Of a stretch of DNA of 64,000 bases, positions 9,068 through 19,392 are shown one piece after another. The notes beneath the pieces are model-generated. The model saw only the letters and a list, made by a program, of their open reading frames with translations. It ran no database searches and had not been told where the DNA came from. Made by a program: the position numbers and the translations under genes. Source of the stretch: Variovorax ginsengisoli (GTDB lineage Bacteria; Pseudomonadota; Gammaproteobacteria; Burkholderiales; Burkholderiaceae_C); NCBI RefSeq assembly GCF_030486595.1, contig NZ_JAUJZH010000013.1, positions 1 through 64,000 of the forward strand. The letters are read 5' to 3'. Positions within the stretch are counted from its first letter, which is position 1, and every line of letters begins with the position of its first letter.

Positions 9068-9139
9068 TCATAGTTCAGTATTAACCCTAGTTCCTCGCCA
9101 TGAGGTCCGCGCGCTCGACGCGGCTTAACATCTCACCCC

Positions 9140-9880
9140 ATGAACACCAGCGCCATCGTCCGAACCGCGGCCGTGAAATCCGCCACTGCGGGAGCCAACG
9201 AAGGCGAACACGTCAACCAGCGCAGCCGCGCCTACCAGGGTTTCCGGCAACAGATCATCGACGCCAGGATCCGGCCGGGCCAGTTCGTTTCACAGCGGGA
9301 ACTGATGGAACTGCTGGAGATGCCCCTGGCCGCGGTGCGCGAACTGATCCCCCGCCTCGAGGCTGCCGGATTGATCAAGACCGTGCCGCAGCGCGGGCTG
9401 CAGATCGCATCCGTCGACATGAAGCTGATCCGAAATGCGTGGCAGGTGCGGGCGATGGTGGAGCGCGAGGCGGTCGTGAACTTCGCGCGTGTCGCGAGCC
9501 CCGAGACCATTGCCCGGCTGATCAAGCAGCACGAGGCGATTCTTGAGCGCGCGATGCAGCCGCACCCCGACGAGCACCTCGAGAAGGATGCCCAGGCCGT
9601 GGACTGGGGACTGCACGACCAGATGGTCGACGCCATCGGCAACGAAATCCTGTCCGAGATCTATCGGGTCAACAGCCTCCACGTGCGCTTGATCCGCTAC
9701 GACGCGGACTCGATGCGTCCGGTCCAGGTCGTGCCAGCGATGCGCGAGCACCTCGCGTTCCTGCACGCGCTGGAGGCCGGGGACAGCGAAGGCGCGCTGG
9801 CGCAGATGATGGCGCACATCGAGCAATCGAAGCACCGCGTTCTCGCCGGGATGCTTCGCGCCGGGCAAGGCGCAGCCTAG
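9140..9880 (+). CDS. GntR-family regulator with FCD domain
   Basis: 246 residues. A winged helix-turn-helix occupies about residues 30-100 (GFRQQIIDARIRPGQFVSQ; AAVRELIPRLEAAGLI), followed by an all-helical FCD effector domain (about 110-235) with metal/ligand-type histidines in WGLHDQMVDAIGN and REHLAFLHALEAGD. FadR-like FCD proteins usually repress organic-acid or sugar-acid catabolic genes. It is divergent from the DapA-like/Bug/DhaKL operon with a palindrome between, so local control is the simplest reading. Confidence 0.9.
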   Translation: MNTSAIVRTAAVKSATAGANEGEHVNQRSRAYQGFRQQIIDARIRPGQFVSQRELMELLEMPLAAVRELIPRLEAAGLIKTVPQRGLQIASVDMKLIRNAWQVRAMVEREAVVNFARVASPETIARLIKQHEAILERAMQPHPDEHLEKDAQAVDWGLHDQMVDAIGNEILSEIYRVNSLHVRLIRYDADSMRPVQVVPAMREHLAFLHALEAGDSEGALAQMMAHIEQSKHRVLAGMLRAGQGAA

Positions 9881-9928
9881 GGCTTCGACGACGAGGTGCG
9901 GCTGCGGCCGCCCTCCCCGCGCGAGGCC

Positions 9929-11155
<1,227 letters not shown>

Positions 11156-11258
11156 GGTGTGTCCTTCGTTCTGGAGGGTGGCGTCCGTTCATGGCGCCCG
11201 GTGTCCACGATTAGAACGCGGCCGCAGCCAGGATGCCGTCTCCCTTGTGACGCGGTGG

Positions 11259-12968
11259 CTAGACCCCGGCGACCGGATCCGCCGCGGCGAATCGCGGTTC
11301 GGCCTCCGCATCGGCCTTCGCCGGCCCGAAGCTGAAGCTGGCGTACCCGTCATGCGCGGCCGCCGCCGTGTACTGCCGGTAGGCATGGAAGCCCCCTGTG
11401 AAAAGCGTCAAACCCTGCGGCTTGTCCTTCACGTTGGCGCCGACCCACCAGGTCTTGGCCTTGTTGATCAGCGAGCGCTTGGCCAGGTTGCGCACGACGC
11501 CCATCCAGTCCTCTTCGGCCTTGGGGGTGGGCTCGATCGTCTTCAGGCCGTTCTTGTGCATGTGCGTGATGGCCCCGGCGATCCAGTCCACGTCGTGCTC
11601 GCTGATGCGGATGATGTTGGCGAGCGCCGCCGGACCGTTGGGGCCGGTGGTCATGAAGAGGTTCGGGAAGCCTTCCATCATCAGCCCCAGGTACGAGCGC
11701 GCGCCCTCCTTCCACTTGTCGTTGACCGTCCGCCCGTCGCGCCCGGTCACTTCGAAGGCCATCATGGCGCCGGTGAGCCCGTCGTAGCCGGTGGCGAGGA
11801 TCAGCATGTCGAGTTCGACCTCGCCCGACTCGGTGCGCACGCCCTTCTCGGTGACCTCGACGATCGGATCGGCGAGGCAATCCTTCAGGTGCACGTTCGG
11901 CAGGTTGTAGGTCTCGTAGTAGCTGGAGTCCAGGCAAGGCCGGCGGGCGAAGATCGGATAGCCCTTGGGCTTGAGCTTCTCGGCGACCACCGGGTCCTTG
12001 ACGATCTCGGGGATCCGGTTGCGCACGAACTCGGCCACCTGCTCGTTCGCCTCCTCGTTGAGCATCAGGTCCGAGAAGGTGCCGAGCATCGCCAGCCCGC
12101 CCTGCTTCCAGGCGTCTTCCAGCAAGGCCTGGCGCTGGGCCCGGGTGACGCTGAAAAAGGCCCGCGTCGACTGCGGCCGCGTGCCGCCGACGGCGCTGTT
12201 GCGCGCCGCCTCGCGGATCCCCGGGTAGTGCCGCTTGACCTCGGCCACGTACTCGGCGTCGAGCTCGACATTGCGCATCGGCATGGTGAAGCTCGGCGTG
12301 CGCTGGAAGACGAAGAGTTCGCCGGCCTGCGGGCCGATCTCCTGCACGATCTGGATGCCGGTCGACCCGGTACCGATGACGCCGACGCGCTGGCCCTCGT
12401 AGCTGACCGGTTCGTGCGGCCACCGGGCGGCATGCAGCAGGCGGCCCTTGAAGCGTTTCACGCCGGGGATGTCCGGCTCCTTCGGGACCGACAGCGGGCC
12501 GGTCGCCATGACGCAATACGGCGCCTCCCAGGTCTCGCCGCGGTCGGTCTTGAGCACCCAAAGCCCGCGCGCCGCGTCCCAGTTGGCACGGTTGACCCGC
12601 GTGTCGAACTGGAAGTGCGGGCGCAGGCTGAGCTTGCTGGCGACGAAGTCGATGTAGCGCAGCAGCTCGGGCTGGGCCGCGAACTGCTCCGACCAGGTCC
12701 ATTCCTGCTCGATCTCGGGCGAGAACGAATAGCTGTAGTCGATGCTGGGCAGGTCGACCCGCGCGCCCGGATAGCGGTTCCAGTACCAGACACCGCCCAG
12801 GTCGCCCCCGGCCTCGAAGGCCTGCAGGCGGAGGCCCATCTCGCGAAAGCGGTAGACGGCGTACATGCCTCCGAAGCCGCCGCCGACCACCAGGACGTCG
12901 ACGCGTCGGGTGCCGGGGCCGTTCTGAGCGAGGGCGGTGTTGAGGTTCTTCGAGGTGTCGGCGTTCAT
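11259..12968 (-). CDS. flavin-containing monooxygenase, type I Baeyer-Villiger
   Basis: 569 residues from the ATG at 12968, which has GGAG six bases upstream; two earlier in-frame ATGs (12974, 12980) are possible. GGGFGGMY (about 29-36) binds FAD and GTGSTG (199-204) binds NADPH. FKGRLLHAARWP (173-184) exactly fits the type I Baeyer-Villiger fingerprint FxGxxxHxxxWP. Such enzymes insert oxygen next to a ketone to give an ester or lactone. It lies downstream of an SDR that could supply the ketone, and in the same series as an SMP-30 lactonase and acyl-CoA enzymes. Substrate unknown. Confidence 0.93.
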   Translation of the reverse strand: MNADTSKNLNTALAQNGPGTRRVDVLVVGGGFGGMYAVYRFREMGLRLQAFEAGGDLGGVWYWNRYPGARVDLPSIDYSYSFSPEIEQEWTWSEQFAAQPELLRYIDFVASKLSLRPHFQFDTRVNRANWDAARGLWVLKTDRGETWEAPYCVMATGPLSVPKEPDIPGVKRFKGRLLHAARWPHEPVSYEGQRVGVIGTGSTGIQIVQEIGPQAGELFVFQRTPSFTMPMRNVELDAEYVAEVKRHYPGIREAARNSAVGGTRPQSTRAFFSVTRAQRQALLEDAWKQGGLAMLGTFSDLMLNEEANEQVAEFVRNRIPEIVKDPVVAEKLKPKGYPIFARRPCLDSSYYETYNLPNVHLKDCLADPIVEVTEKGVRTESGEVELDMLILATGYDGLTGAMMAFEVTGRDGRTVNDKWKEGARSYLGLMMEGFPNLFMTTGPNGPAALANIIRISEHDVDWIAGAITHMHKNGLKTIEPTPKAEEDWMGVVRNLAKRSLINKAKTWWVGANVKDKPQGLTLFTGGFHAYRQYTAAAAHDGYASFSFGPAKADAEAEPRFAAADPVAGV

Positions 12969-13029
12969 GCGCATCTCCATGGGGGTTCTGGTCAACAAAT
13001 CGGGGCCGCACCAGGGCGGGTTCGCAGGG

Positions 13030-13800
13030 TCATGCGGCGAGCACCCCGCCGTCCACCGGCAGGGTGACGCCCGTGATGTAGCTGGCCATCGACGACGCCA
13101 GGAACAGCGCCGGCTCGGCGATCTCTTCGGGCCGGCCGACGCGGCCCAGCGGCGTGCGGCGCAGGAAGCCCTGCAGCCGCTGCGGATCGGCGCGGGTGGC
13201 ATCGGTCATGGCCGTCTCGATCACGCCGGGTGCGATCGCATTGACGCGGATGCCGTCCGGCGCGAGGTCGACCGCCATCGACTGGGTCAGCATCTTCACC
13301 GCGCCCTTGGAGCCCGAATAGCCGATGCAGCCGGCCTGCGCGATGAAGGCCGCGCCCGAGGCGATGTTGATGACGCAGCCCCGCGTCCGACGCAGCGCGG
13401 GCAGGAAGGCGTGCAGCACGTTGAAGCCGCCCATAACGTTGACATCGAACACGCGGCGGATCTTGCGATGCGCGTCCGGCGCGTCGATGCCTTCGCGCAG
13501 CAGGATGCCGGCGTTGTTGACCAGCACGTCCAGCAGGCCGATCTCGCGGCCGACCCGTTCGGCCAGCTCGGCGCAGGCCGGCACGTCGGTGATGTCGAGC
13601 GCGAAGGCCCGGGCGCTGCCGCCGGCCTCGGCGATCTCGCGCACAGCGGCCTCGCAATCCTCGGCGCGCAGGTCGGCCAGCACCACGCGGGCCCCGGCGC
13701 GCGCATAGCGCACGGCGATGGCGCGGCCGATACCGCCGGCGGCGCCGGTCACCAGGGCGAGCCGGCCCTGCAGCAAGAGGGGGTCGGGACGCTCAGTCAT
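13030..13800 (-). CDS. short-chain dehydrogenase/reductase (SDR)
   Basis: 256 residues. VTGAAGGIGRAIA is the NAD(P)-binding Rossmann motif, VNNAG the stabilising loop, and CIGYSGSKGAV supplies the catalytic Tyr/Lys (YxxxK), with the catalytic Ser in INIASGAAF. ADLRAED after beta-2 has an Asp, which favours NAD. The start at 13800 overlaps the livM stop by 8 bases. It lies directly before the Baeyer-Villiger gene, so oxidation of an alcohol to the ketone substrate is an attractive but unproven role. Confidence 0.9.
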   Translation of the reverse strand: MTERPDPLLLQGRLALVTGAAGGIGRAIAVRYARAGARVVLADLRAEDCEAAVREIAEAGGSARAFALDITDVPACAELAERVGREIGLLDVLVNNAGILLREGIDAPDAHRKIRRVFDVNVMGGFNVLHAFLPALRRTRGCVINIASGAAFIAQAGCIGYSGSKGAVKMLTQSMAVDLAPDGIRVNAIAPGVIETAMTDATRADPQRLQGFLRRTPLGRVGRPEEIAEPALFLASSMASYITGVTLPVDGGVLAA

Positions 13801-14806
13801 GGACAGCTCCGGCACGCGGGGTCCGGGGAGGCACAGCGGCCGCCTCGGGGGTCTGGCCGAGTCTCGCGCGGCGGGCCAGGAAGGCATTGATCTCGCCCAC
13901 GATGCCACGGCGGAAGAGCATGACCACCAGCACGAAGACGGTGCCCTGGACGATCATCACCGCCTCGGCGAAGGCGGACAACTGGTTGGCCATGGTCACG
14001 ACCACCATCGCGCCCACCACCGGGCCGAGCATGGTCTGCAGGCCGCCGACGATGCCCATGAGCAGGGCCTCGCCCGAGGTGACCCAGCTCACGTCGGTGA
14101 GCGTGGCGATCTGGAACACGATGCTCTTCATGCCGCCGGCCAGTCCGGCCAGCGCAGCAGAGAGCGTGAAGGCCAGCAGCTTGTAGCGGTTGACCCGGTA
14201 GCCCAGCGAGATGGCGCGCGGCTCGTTGTCGCGGATGGCGGTCAGCACCTGCCCGAAAGGCGAATGCACCACGCGCCAGATCAGCCAGAAGGCGGCCACC
14301 ACCGCGACCATGACCACGTAGTAGAGCGTGAGGTTGTCCTGCAGGCTCAGCAGGCCGAGCAGCTTGCCGCGCGGCACGTTCTGGATGCCGTCCTCGCCGC
14401 CCGTGAAGGGCGAGCGCAGCGCGATGAAATAGACCAGTTGGGCGCAGGCCAGGGTGATCATCGAGAAGGCGATGCCCGCGCGCCGGATCGCCAGCACGCC
14501 GGTGGTGGCGCCGATCGCCGCCGCCACGGCAGCACCGAAGAGCACGCCCAGCGCCGGGTCGAAGCCCCAGACCTTGACGGCATGCGCCGTCGCGTAGCCG
14601 GCCGAGCCGAAGAACATGGCATGCCCGAAGGACAGCAGCCCGACATAGCCGACCATCAGGTTCAGCGAGGCCGCGAGCAGCGCGAAGCACATCAGCTTCA
14701 TCAGGAAGATGGGGTAGGCCACGAACGGCGCGGTGAGCAGCGCCAGCGCGCCAGCGGCCAGCAAAACCGTGCGGTGGCGATCGAAGAATGTGGAGGTAGC
14801 GGTCAT
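13793..14806 (-). CDS. livM: branched-chain amino acid-type ABC permease, LivM
   Basis: 337 residues, about nine to ten membrane helices. LMVGYVGLLSFGHAMFFG is the hallmark of LivM-type permeases, and IRDNEPRAISLGYRVNRYKLLAF is the coupling-helix EAA-like loop. GGAG precedes the start at 14806. It follows livH by 20 bp. With LivH it forms the membrane channel of a high-affinity importer; in this context the ligand is probably a carboxylic compound other than leucine. Confidence 0.92.
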   Translation of the reverse strand: MTATSTFFDRHRTVLLAAGALALLTAPFVAYPIFLMKLMCFALLAASLNLMVGYVGLLSFGHAMFFGSAGYATAHAVKVWGFDPALGVLFGAAVAAAIGATTGVLAIRRAGIAFSMITLACAQLVYFIALRSPFTGGEDGIQNVPRGKLLGLLSLQDNLTLYYVVMVAVVAAFWLIWRVVHSPFGQVLTAIRDNEPRAISLGYRVNRYKLLAFTLSAALAGLAGGMKSIVFQIATLTDVSWVTSGEALLMGIVGGLQTMLGPVVGAMVVVTMANQLSAFAEAVMIVQGTVFVLVVMLFRRGIVGEINAFLARRARLGQTPEAAAVPPRTPRAGAVHD

Positions 14807-14826
14807 GTTGTCTCCTTCGAGCGGTT

Positions 14827-15711
14827 TCAGCGCAGGCTGCCGAACAGGCCCTGCGGACGCACGGCCAGCACGATCAGCATGACCACGAACACCACCATGC
14901 CGGCGCCGTCCGGATACACCAGCTTGGTGATGCCTTCGAGCACGCCCAGGCCGAAGCCGGCCACGATCGCGCCCACGATCGAGCCCATGCCGCCGATCAC
15001 GACGACCGCGAAGACCACGATGATCAGTTGGGAGCCCATCAGCGGATTGACCTGGTAGATCGGCGCCGCCATCACGCCGCTGAAGCCGGCCAGCGCCACG
15101 CCCAGGCCGTAGGTCAGCATCAGCATGCGCGGCACGCGCACGCCGAAGGTCCGCACCAGGTTCGGGTTCTCGGTGGCGGCGCGCAGGTAGGAGCCCAGCT
15201 TGGTCCGCTCGATCACGAACCAGGTCAGGATGCACATCCCCATCGAGGCGGCGATCACCCACAGCCGATACCAGGGGAAGAAGGCCATCGGCGTGTCCAG
15301 CCCGCCCGCGATCGGGTTCGGATAGGGCTGGCCGGTGGCGCCGAACTTGTAGCGGAACACGCCCTCCAGGATCAGCGCGAAGCCGAAGGTCAGCAGCAGC
15401 GCGTAGACATGGTCGATGTGATAGAGCCGGCGCAGCAGGGTGCGCTCAAGCGCGACGCCGCTCAGCCCCACCACCAGCGGCGCCAGCACGAGCGCCCACC
15501 AGTAGTTCAGGCCCAGGTACTCCAGCAGGCCCCAGGCGACGAAGGCGCCGAGCATGTACTGCGCGCCGTGGGCGAAGTTCACCACGCGCAGCAGCCCGAA
15601 GATGATCGCCAGGCCCAGGCTCATCAACGCATAGAGCGAGCCGTTGATCATGCCCACCAGCACCTGGCCCGCGATGGCGGCCAGTGGGAATCCAAACAAG
15701 GTGTCCGGCAT
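14827..15711 (-). CDS. livH: branched-chain amino acid-type ABC permease, LivH
   Basis: 294 residues, about eight helices. INGSLYALMSLGLAIIFGLLRVVNFAHGAQYMLGAF is the conserved LivH N-terminal region, and ENPNLVRTFGVRVPRM is the coupling loop contacting the ATPases. The C-terminus GLFGSLR is typical. The ATG at 15711 is favoured by family length. It sits between livF and livM, so the order livK-SMP30-livG-livF-livH-livM differs from the E. coli arrangement. Confidence 0.92.
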   Translation of the reverse strand: MPDTLFGFPLAAIAGQVLVGMINGSLYALMSLGLAIIFGLLRVVNFAHGAQYMLGAFVAWGLLEYLGLNYWWALVLAPLVVGLSGVALERTLLRRLYHIDHVYALLLTFGFALILEGVFRYKFGATGQPYPNPIAGGLDTPMAFFPWYRLWVIAASMGMCILTWFVIERTKLGSYLRAATENPNLVRTFGVRVPRMLMLTYGLGVALAGFSGVMAAPIYQVNPLMGSQLIIVVFAVVVIGGMGSIVGAIVAGFGLGVLEGITKLVYPDGAGMVVFVVMLIVLAVRPQGLFGSLR

Positions 15712-15740
15712 AGGGTGTCTCTTTGTTTTCTTGTCTCGCG

Positions 15741-16454
15741 TCAGACGCCCAGCAGCGCCTCGATGCGGGCGTGGTCGGTGGCCAGGGTCTGGCGGTCGAA
15801 GTGCTCGGCGACCCTGCCCTCCTCGATCACGTAGAAGCGGTCGCCGACACCCGAGGCGAAGCGGAAGTTCTGCTCCACCATCAGGATCGTGAAGCCGCGC
15901 TGGCGCAGGATGCCGATGGCCTCGCCGATCTTCTCGATGATCACCGGCGCCAGGCCTTCGGTGGGTTCGTCCAGCAGCAGCAGCTTGGCGCCGGTGCGCA
16001 GGATGCGGGCGATCGCCAGCATCTGCTGTTCGCCGCCCGAGAGCCGCGTGCCGGGGCTCTTGCGGCGCAGCTTGAGGTTGGGAAACAGCGTGTAGATCTC
16101 TTCGAGCGTCATGCCGCCGGGCATCAGCACTGGCGGCAGCAGCAGGTTCTCTTCCACGTCCAGGCTGGCGAAGATGCCGCGCTCCTCGGGACAGTAGGCA
16201 ACGCCCAGGCGGGCGATGTCCTCGGGCGCCATGCCCTGGGTGGGGCGGCCGTCGATCGCGATGTGGCCCCGACGCTTCGCGAGCAGGCCCACCACCGCGC
16301 GCAGCGTGGTGGTCTTGCCGGCGCCGTTGCGCCCGAGCAGGCACACGGCCTCCCCCGGCTGCACCACGAAGTCGATGCCGTGCAGCGCCTGCGTCTCGCC
16401 GTAGAAGCCGGTGAGGCCGCGCACCTCCAGGCAGGGCACGTTCTGTTCAGGCAT
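15741..16454 (-). CDS. livF: ABC transporter ATP-binding protein, LivF
   Basis: 237 residues from the ATG at 16454. Walker A is GRNGAGKT, the signature is LSGGEQQMLAIAR, Walker B with catalytic Glu is LLLLDEPTEGLAP, and the switch His is replaced by the usual LivF form VEQNFRFA. The start overlaps the livG stop by 8 bases, so synthesis is probably coupled. It energises import by the LivHM channel. Confidence 0.93.
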   Translation of the reverse strand: MPEQNVPCLEVRGLTGFYGETQALHGIDFVVQPGEAVCLLGRNGAGKTTTLRAVVGLLAKRRGHIAIDGRPTQGMAPEDIARLGVAYCPEERGIFASLDVEENLLLPPVLMPGGMTLEEIYTLFPNLKLRRKSPGTRLSGGEQQMLAIARILRTGAKLLLLDEPTEGLAPVIIEKIGEAIGILRQRGFTILMVEQNFRFASGVGDRFYVIEEGRVAEHFDRQTLATDHARIEALLGV

Positions 16455-17217
16455 GGGCGCCTCCCACGTAGGCTTCGCGCACGCGCGCATCGTTCGAGAC
16501 TTCGTCGTAGCTGCCCTCGGCCAGCACCTCGCCGGCCTGCAGCACGGTGATGCGATCGCACAGCTCGGCCACGACCTTCATGTTGTGTTCCACCATCAGC
16601 ACCGTGCGGTCCCGGGCCACCTGCGCGATCAGGCGCGTCACCGGCCCGATGTCCTCGTGGCCGAGGCCGGCGATCGGCTCGTCGAGCAGAATCAGCTCGG
16701 GCTCCAGCGCCAAGGTGGTCGCCAGCTCGAGCGCGCGCTTGCGGCCATACGACAGGTCGGCGGCGCAAAGGTCGGCGTAGGGCTCGAGGTTGACCGCGGC
16801 CAGCAGTTCGCGCGCGCGCCCGGTGTGGCGCTCCAGCACCCGCGCGCTGCGCCAGAAGGCGAATGTGCCGCCGGCCTTGCGCTGCAGCGCCACGCGCACG
16901 TTGTCCAGCACGCTCATCTGGCCGAAAACCGCCGAGATCTGGAACGAACGCACCATGCCGCCGATCGCCACGCTGGCCGGGTCGCTCTTCGTGATGTCGC
17001 GCCCGTTGTAGTAGATGCGTCCGGCACTGGCCGGGATGAAGGTGGTCAGCAGGTTGAAGCAGGTGGTCTTGCCGGCGCCGTTGGGGCCGATCAGGGCATG
17101 GATCGTGTGGCGCCGGATGTTCAGCGACACGTCCTTCACGGCATGGAAGCCGAGAAACTCCTTGCTGAGCCCTTCGGTGCGAAGGATGCAGTCGGTGGCG
17201 TGTGCCGGGTTCGTCAC
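16447..17217 (-). CDS. livG: ABC transporter ATP-binding protein, LivG
   Basis: 256 residues starting at GTG (17217), whose bases overlap the stop of the SMP-30 gene (GTGA); no nearby ATG is in frame. Walker A GPNGAGKT, LivG-type signature LSYGRKRALELA, Walker B LILLDEPIAGLG and VEHNMKVV are all intact. The C-terminal VLAEGSYDEVSNDARVREAYVG tail is the LivG extension. Partner of LivF. Confidence 0.92.
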   Translation of the reverse strand: MTNPAHATDCILRTEGLSKEFLGFHAVKDVSLNIRRHTIHALIGPNGAGKTTCFNLLTTFIPASAGRIYYNGRDITKSDPASVAIGGMVRSFQISAVFGQMSVLDNVRVALQRKAGGTFAFWRSARVLERHTGRARELLAAVNLEPYADLCAADLSYGRKRALELATTLALEPELILLDEPIAGLGHEDIGPVTRLIAQVARDRTVLMVEHNMKVVAELCDRITVLQAGEVLAEGSYDEVSNDARVREAYVGGAHA

Positions 17218-18095
17218 GCCAGACTCCGGTCGTCGAACAGCACCTCCGGCAGGCCGCGCACGCCCAGGCCGTGGAAGGCGAACAGCGCGCCCGCATCCGG
17301 ATGGTCGCTGCGCAGCAGGTTGCCGGTGTTGCGGATGCTGGTGAGATACAGCACATCCAGGTCCGGCCCGCCGAAGCAGGGGCAGGTCGGGAACGGCGTC
17401 GGCACGTCGATGAGCGTCAGCAGCTGGCCGTCGGGCTGGAAGCGGCCGAGCTTGCCGCACTGGACCAGCGCGATCCACAGGCAGCCCTCGGCATCCACCG
17501 TGGCGCCGTCGGGCGCCGACCCGTGCGCCTGGGTGCTGAAGAGCGTGCGACGCGGCCCGACCGCCCCGGTGTCCGGGTCGTAGTCGACCACGCTGACATT
17601 GCCGCTCAGGCTGTCGGCGTGATAGAGGCGGCGGCCGTCGGGACTGAAACAGGTGGCATTGGCCAGCGCGATGCCGTCGAAGAGCGGCGTCACGCTGCCG
17701 TCGGTCTCGAGCCGGTAATAGCCGCCATCGGTGTCGTGCCGGCCCATCACCATCGAGCCGGCGACGAAGCGGCCCTGCCGGTCGGTGCGGCCGTCGTTCA
17801 TGCGCATGGCCGGGCCCTTGTGCCGTACCTCCGCCAGCCGGCGCACGGCGCCCGTCGACAGGTCCATCAGGTGGAAGCCGTCCTCGAGCGCCAGCACCAG
17901 CCGGCCGCTGCACGTGAGCGCGATCGAGCCGACGTCGCTCGGCGTGCGCCACTCGCTGTACCGGCCTTGCGACATGCGCCGCACCAGCCTGGCCTTGGAA
18001 TCGACCCAGTACAGCGACTGGTCGCGCGCATCCCACAGCGGGCATTCGCCCAGCCGGTCGCGCGTGTCGCCGATGATCTCTTGTCGTACGCTCAT
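17214..18095 (-). CDS. SMP-30/gluconolactonase-family lactone hydrolase
   Basis: 293 residues of a six-bladed beta-propeller. GECPLWD provides the metal-binding Glu, RMNDGRTDRQGRFVAGSM the Asn/Asp pair, and SAPDGATVDAEGCLW the conserved fourth metal region. Family members open lactones of sugars or other cyclic esters with a divalent metal. It is embedded between livK and livG, which is unusual for transporter operons, and shares the transcription direction with a Baeyer-Villiger monooxygenase that makes lactones. A link between the two is inference. Confidence 0.88.
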   Translation of the reverse strand: MSVRQEIIGDTRDRLGECPLWDARDQSLYWVDSKARLVRRMSQGRYSEWRTPSDVGSIALTCSGRLVLALEDGFHLMDLSTGAVRRLAEVRHKGPAMRMNDGRTDRQGRFVAGSMVMGRHDTDGGYYRLETDGSVTPLFDGIALANATCFSPDGRRLYHADSLSGNVSVVDYDPDTGAVGPRRTLFSTQAHGSAPDGATVDAEGCLWIALVQCGKLGRFQPDGQLLTLIDVPTPFPTCPCFGGPDLDVLYLTSIRNTGNLLRSDHPDAGALFAFHGLGVRGLPEVLFDDRSLA

Positions 18096-18117
18096 GTGGC
18101 CCCCTGCCCGCTCGTGC

Positions 18118-19350
18118 TCACTTCTTGACGAAATCGCAGCCGCCTTCAGACAGCGGACGAAACACCTTTTCGGCGGGGATCGCGGCGCCCACCGTGTAGA
18201 AGTCGTTCTTGCCCTTGGACTGCGCGGGGCTCTTCACCTCGACCGGATAGACCGGGCGCATCACCTGGCCGTCCTCGCGGATCTTCACGTCCTTGGACAT
18301 GAAGTCGTTCACCGGCGTGGCCTTCATCTTCTCGACCACCGCCGGGCCGGCATCGCTGCCGGCCGCCTGCACGCCCTTCAGGTAGTGGGTCACGGCGCTG
18401 TAGACGCCGGCCATGATGTAGGTCGGCACCACCCCGTTGTTGCGTTCCATGAAGCGCTTGCTCCAGGCCCGCGAGGCGTCGTCCCGGTCCCAGTAGAAGG
18501 GCACGGTGATGTTCAGCCCCTGCGCGGTCTCCAGGCCCATCGCGGCGACGCTGTTGATCGTCATGCCGAACACGCTCACGCTCTGGCCGCCCTTGGTGAT
18601 GCGGAACTCGGCCGCCTGCTTGAGGGAATTCGACAGGTCGAGCCCCGCGTTCAGGATCACGATCGCCTTGGCGCCGCTCGACTGCGCCTGCAGCAGGTAG
18701 GACGAGAAGTCGGTGGTGCCCAGCGGATGCTTGACCGAGCCCACCACCTTGCCGCCGGCCTGTTCGATGAAGCGCGTGGCCTCGGTCTGCAGCGCCGCGC
18801 CGAAGGCGTAGTCCACGGTCACGAAGAAGAAGGTCTTGATGCCCTTGTCGATCAGCGTCTGCACGCCGGCCTTGGGCAGCGAATAGGTGTCGACCAGGAA
18901 CTGGAAGGCCATCGGGGAGCAGGCCTTGCCGGTGAGGTCGGAGGTGACGGTGCCGGCGATCAGGTAGGGCTTCTGCTTTTCCTTCATCAGCGTCTGCACG
19001 CCCAGCGCGATCGACGAGGCCGAGCCGCCGACGATCGCGTCCACCTTGTCGGCCTCCAGCCACTTGCGCGCCGCGTTCAGCCCGACGTCGGGCTTGTTCT
19101 GGTCGTCCATGGTCAGCAGCTCGACCGGCTTGCCGTTGACCTTGCCGCCGAAGTCCTCGATGGCCATCTTGGCGGCAAGCACCGAGCCAGGCCCGCCGTT
19201 GCCGGAATACGGGCCGCTCAGGTCGCCCATGAGGCCGATGCGGACCACGTCGTCCGAGATCTGGGCCTGGGCCAGGCCGGCGATCGCGGCCAAGCCGGCC
19301 GTGGCGAGGACGGCGCGCAAGGCCGCGATGGAGTGGCGAAAGGTGTTCAT
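18118..19350 (-). CDS. livK: ABC transporter substrate-binding protein, LivK-like
   Basis: 410 residues with a signal peptide (MNTFRHSIAALRAVLATAGL, cleavage near AQAQ). VRIGLMGDLSGPYSGNGGPGS, AIVGGSASSIALGVQ and FFVTVDYAFGAAL are the ligand-cleft segments of the type I periplasmic-binding fold used for branched-chain amino acids and aromatic or short-chain acids. The sequence SDVVRIG plus the VDTYSLPKAGVQTLI region resembles receptors of the urea/amide/aromatic-acid clade more than leucine receptors. GGAGAC precedes the start. Confidence 0.92.
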   Translation of the reverse strand: MNTFRHSIAALRAVLATAGLAAIAGLAQAQISDDVVRIGLMGDLSGPYSGNGGPGSVLAAKMAIEDFGGKVNGKPVELLTMDDQNKPDVGLNAARKWLEADKVDAIVGGSASSIALGVQTLMKEKQKPYLIAGTVTSDLTGKACSPMAFQFLVDTYSLPKAGVQTLIDKGIKTFFFVTVDYAFGAALQTEATRFIEQAGGKVVGSVKHPLGTTDFSSYLLQAQSSGAKAIVILNAGLDLSNSLKQAAEFRITKGGQSVSVFGMTINSVAAMGLETAQGLNITVPFYWDRDDASRAWSKRFMERNNGVVPTYIMAGVYSAVTHYLKGVQAAGSDAGPAVVEKMKATPVNDFMSKDVKIREDGQVMRPVYPVEVKSPAQSKGKNDFYTVGAAIPAEKVFRPLSEGGCDFVKK

Positions 19351-19392
19351 TTCTGTGTCTCCTGCTGTCGTTGGTGAAGGCTTGGCCGGGTA

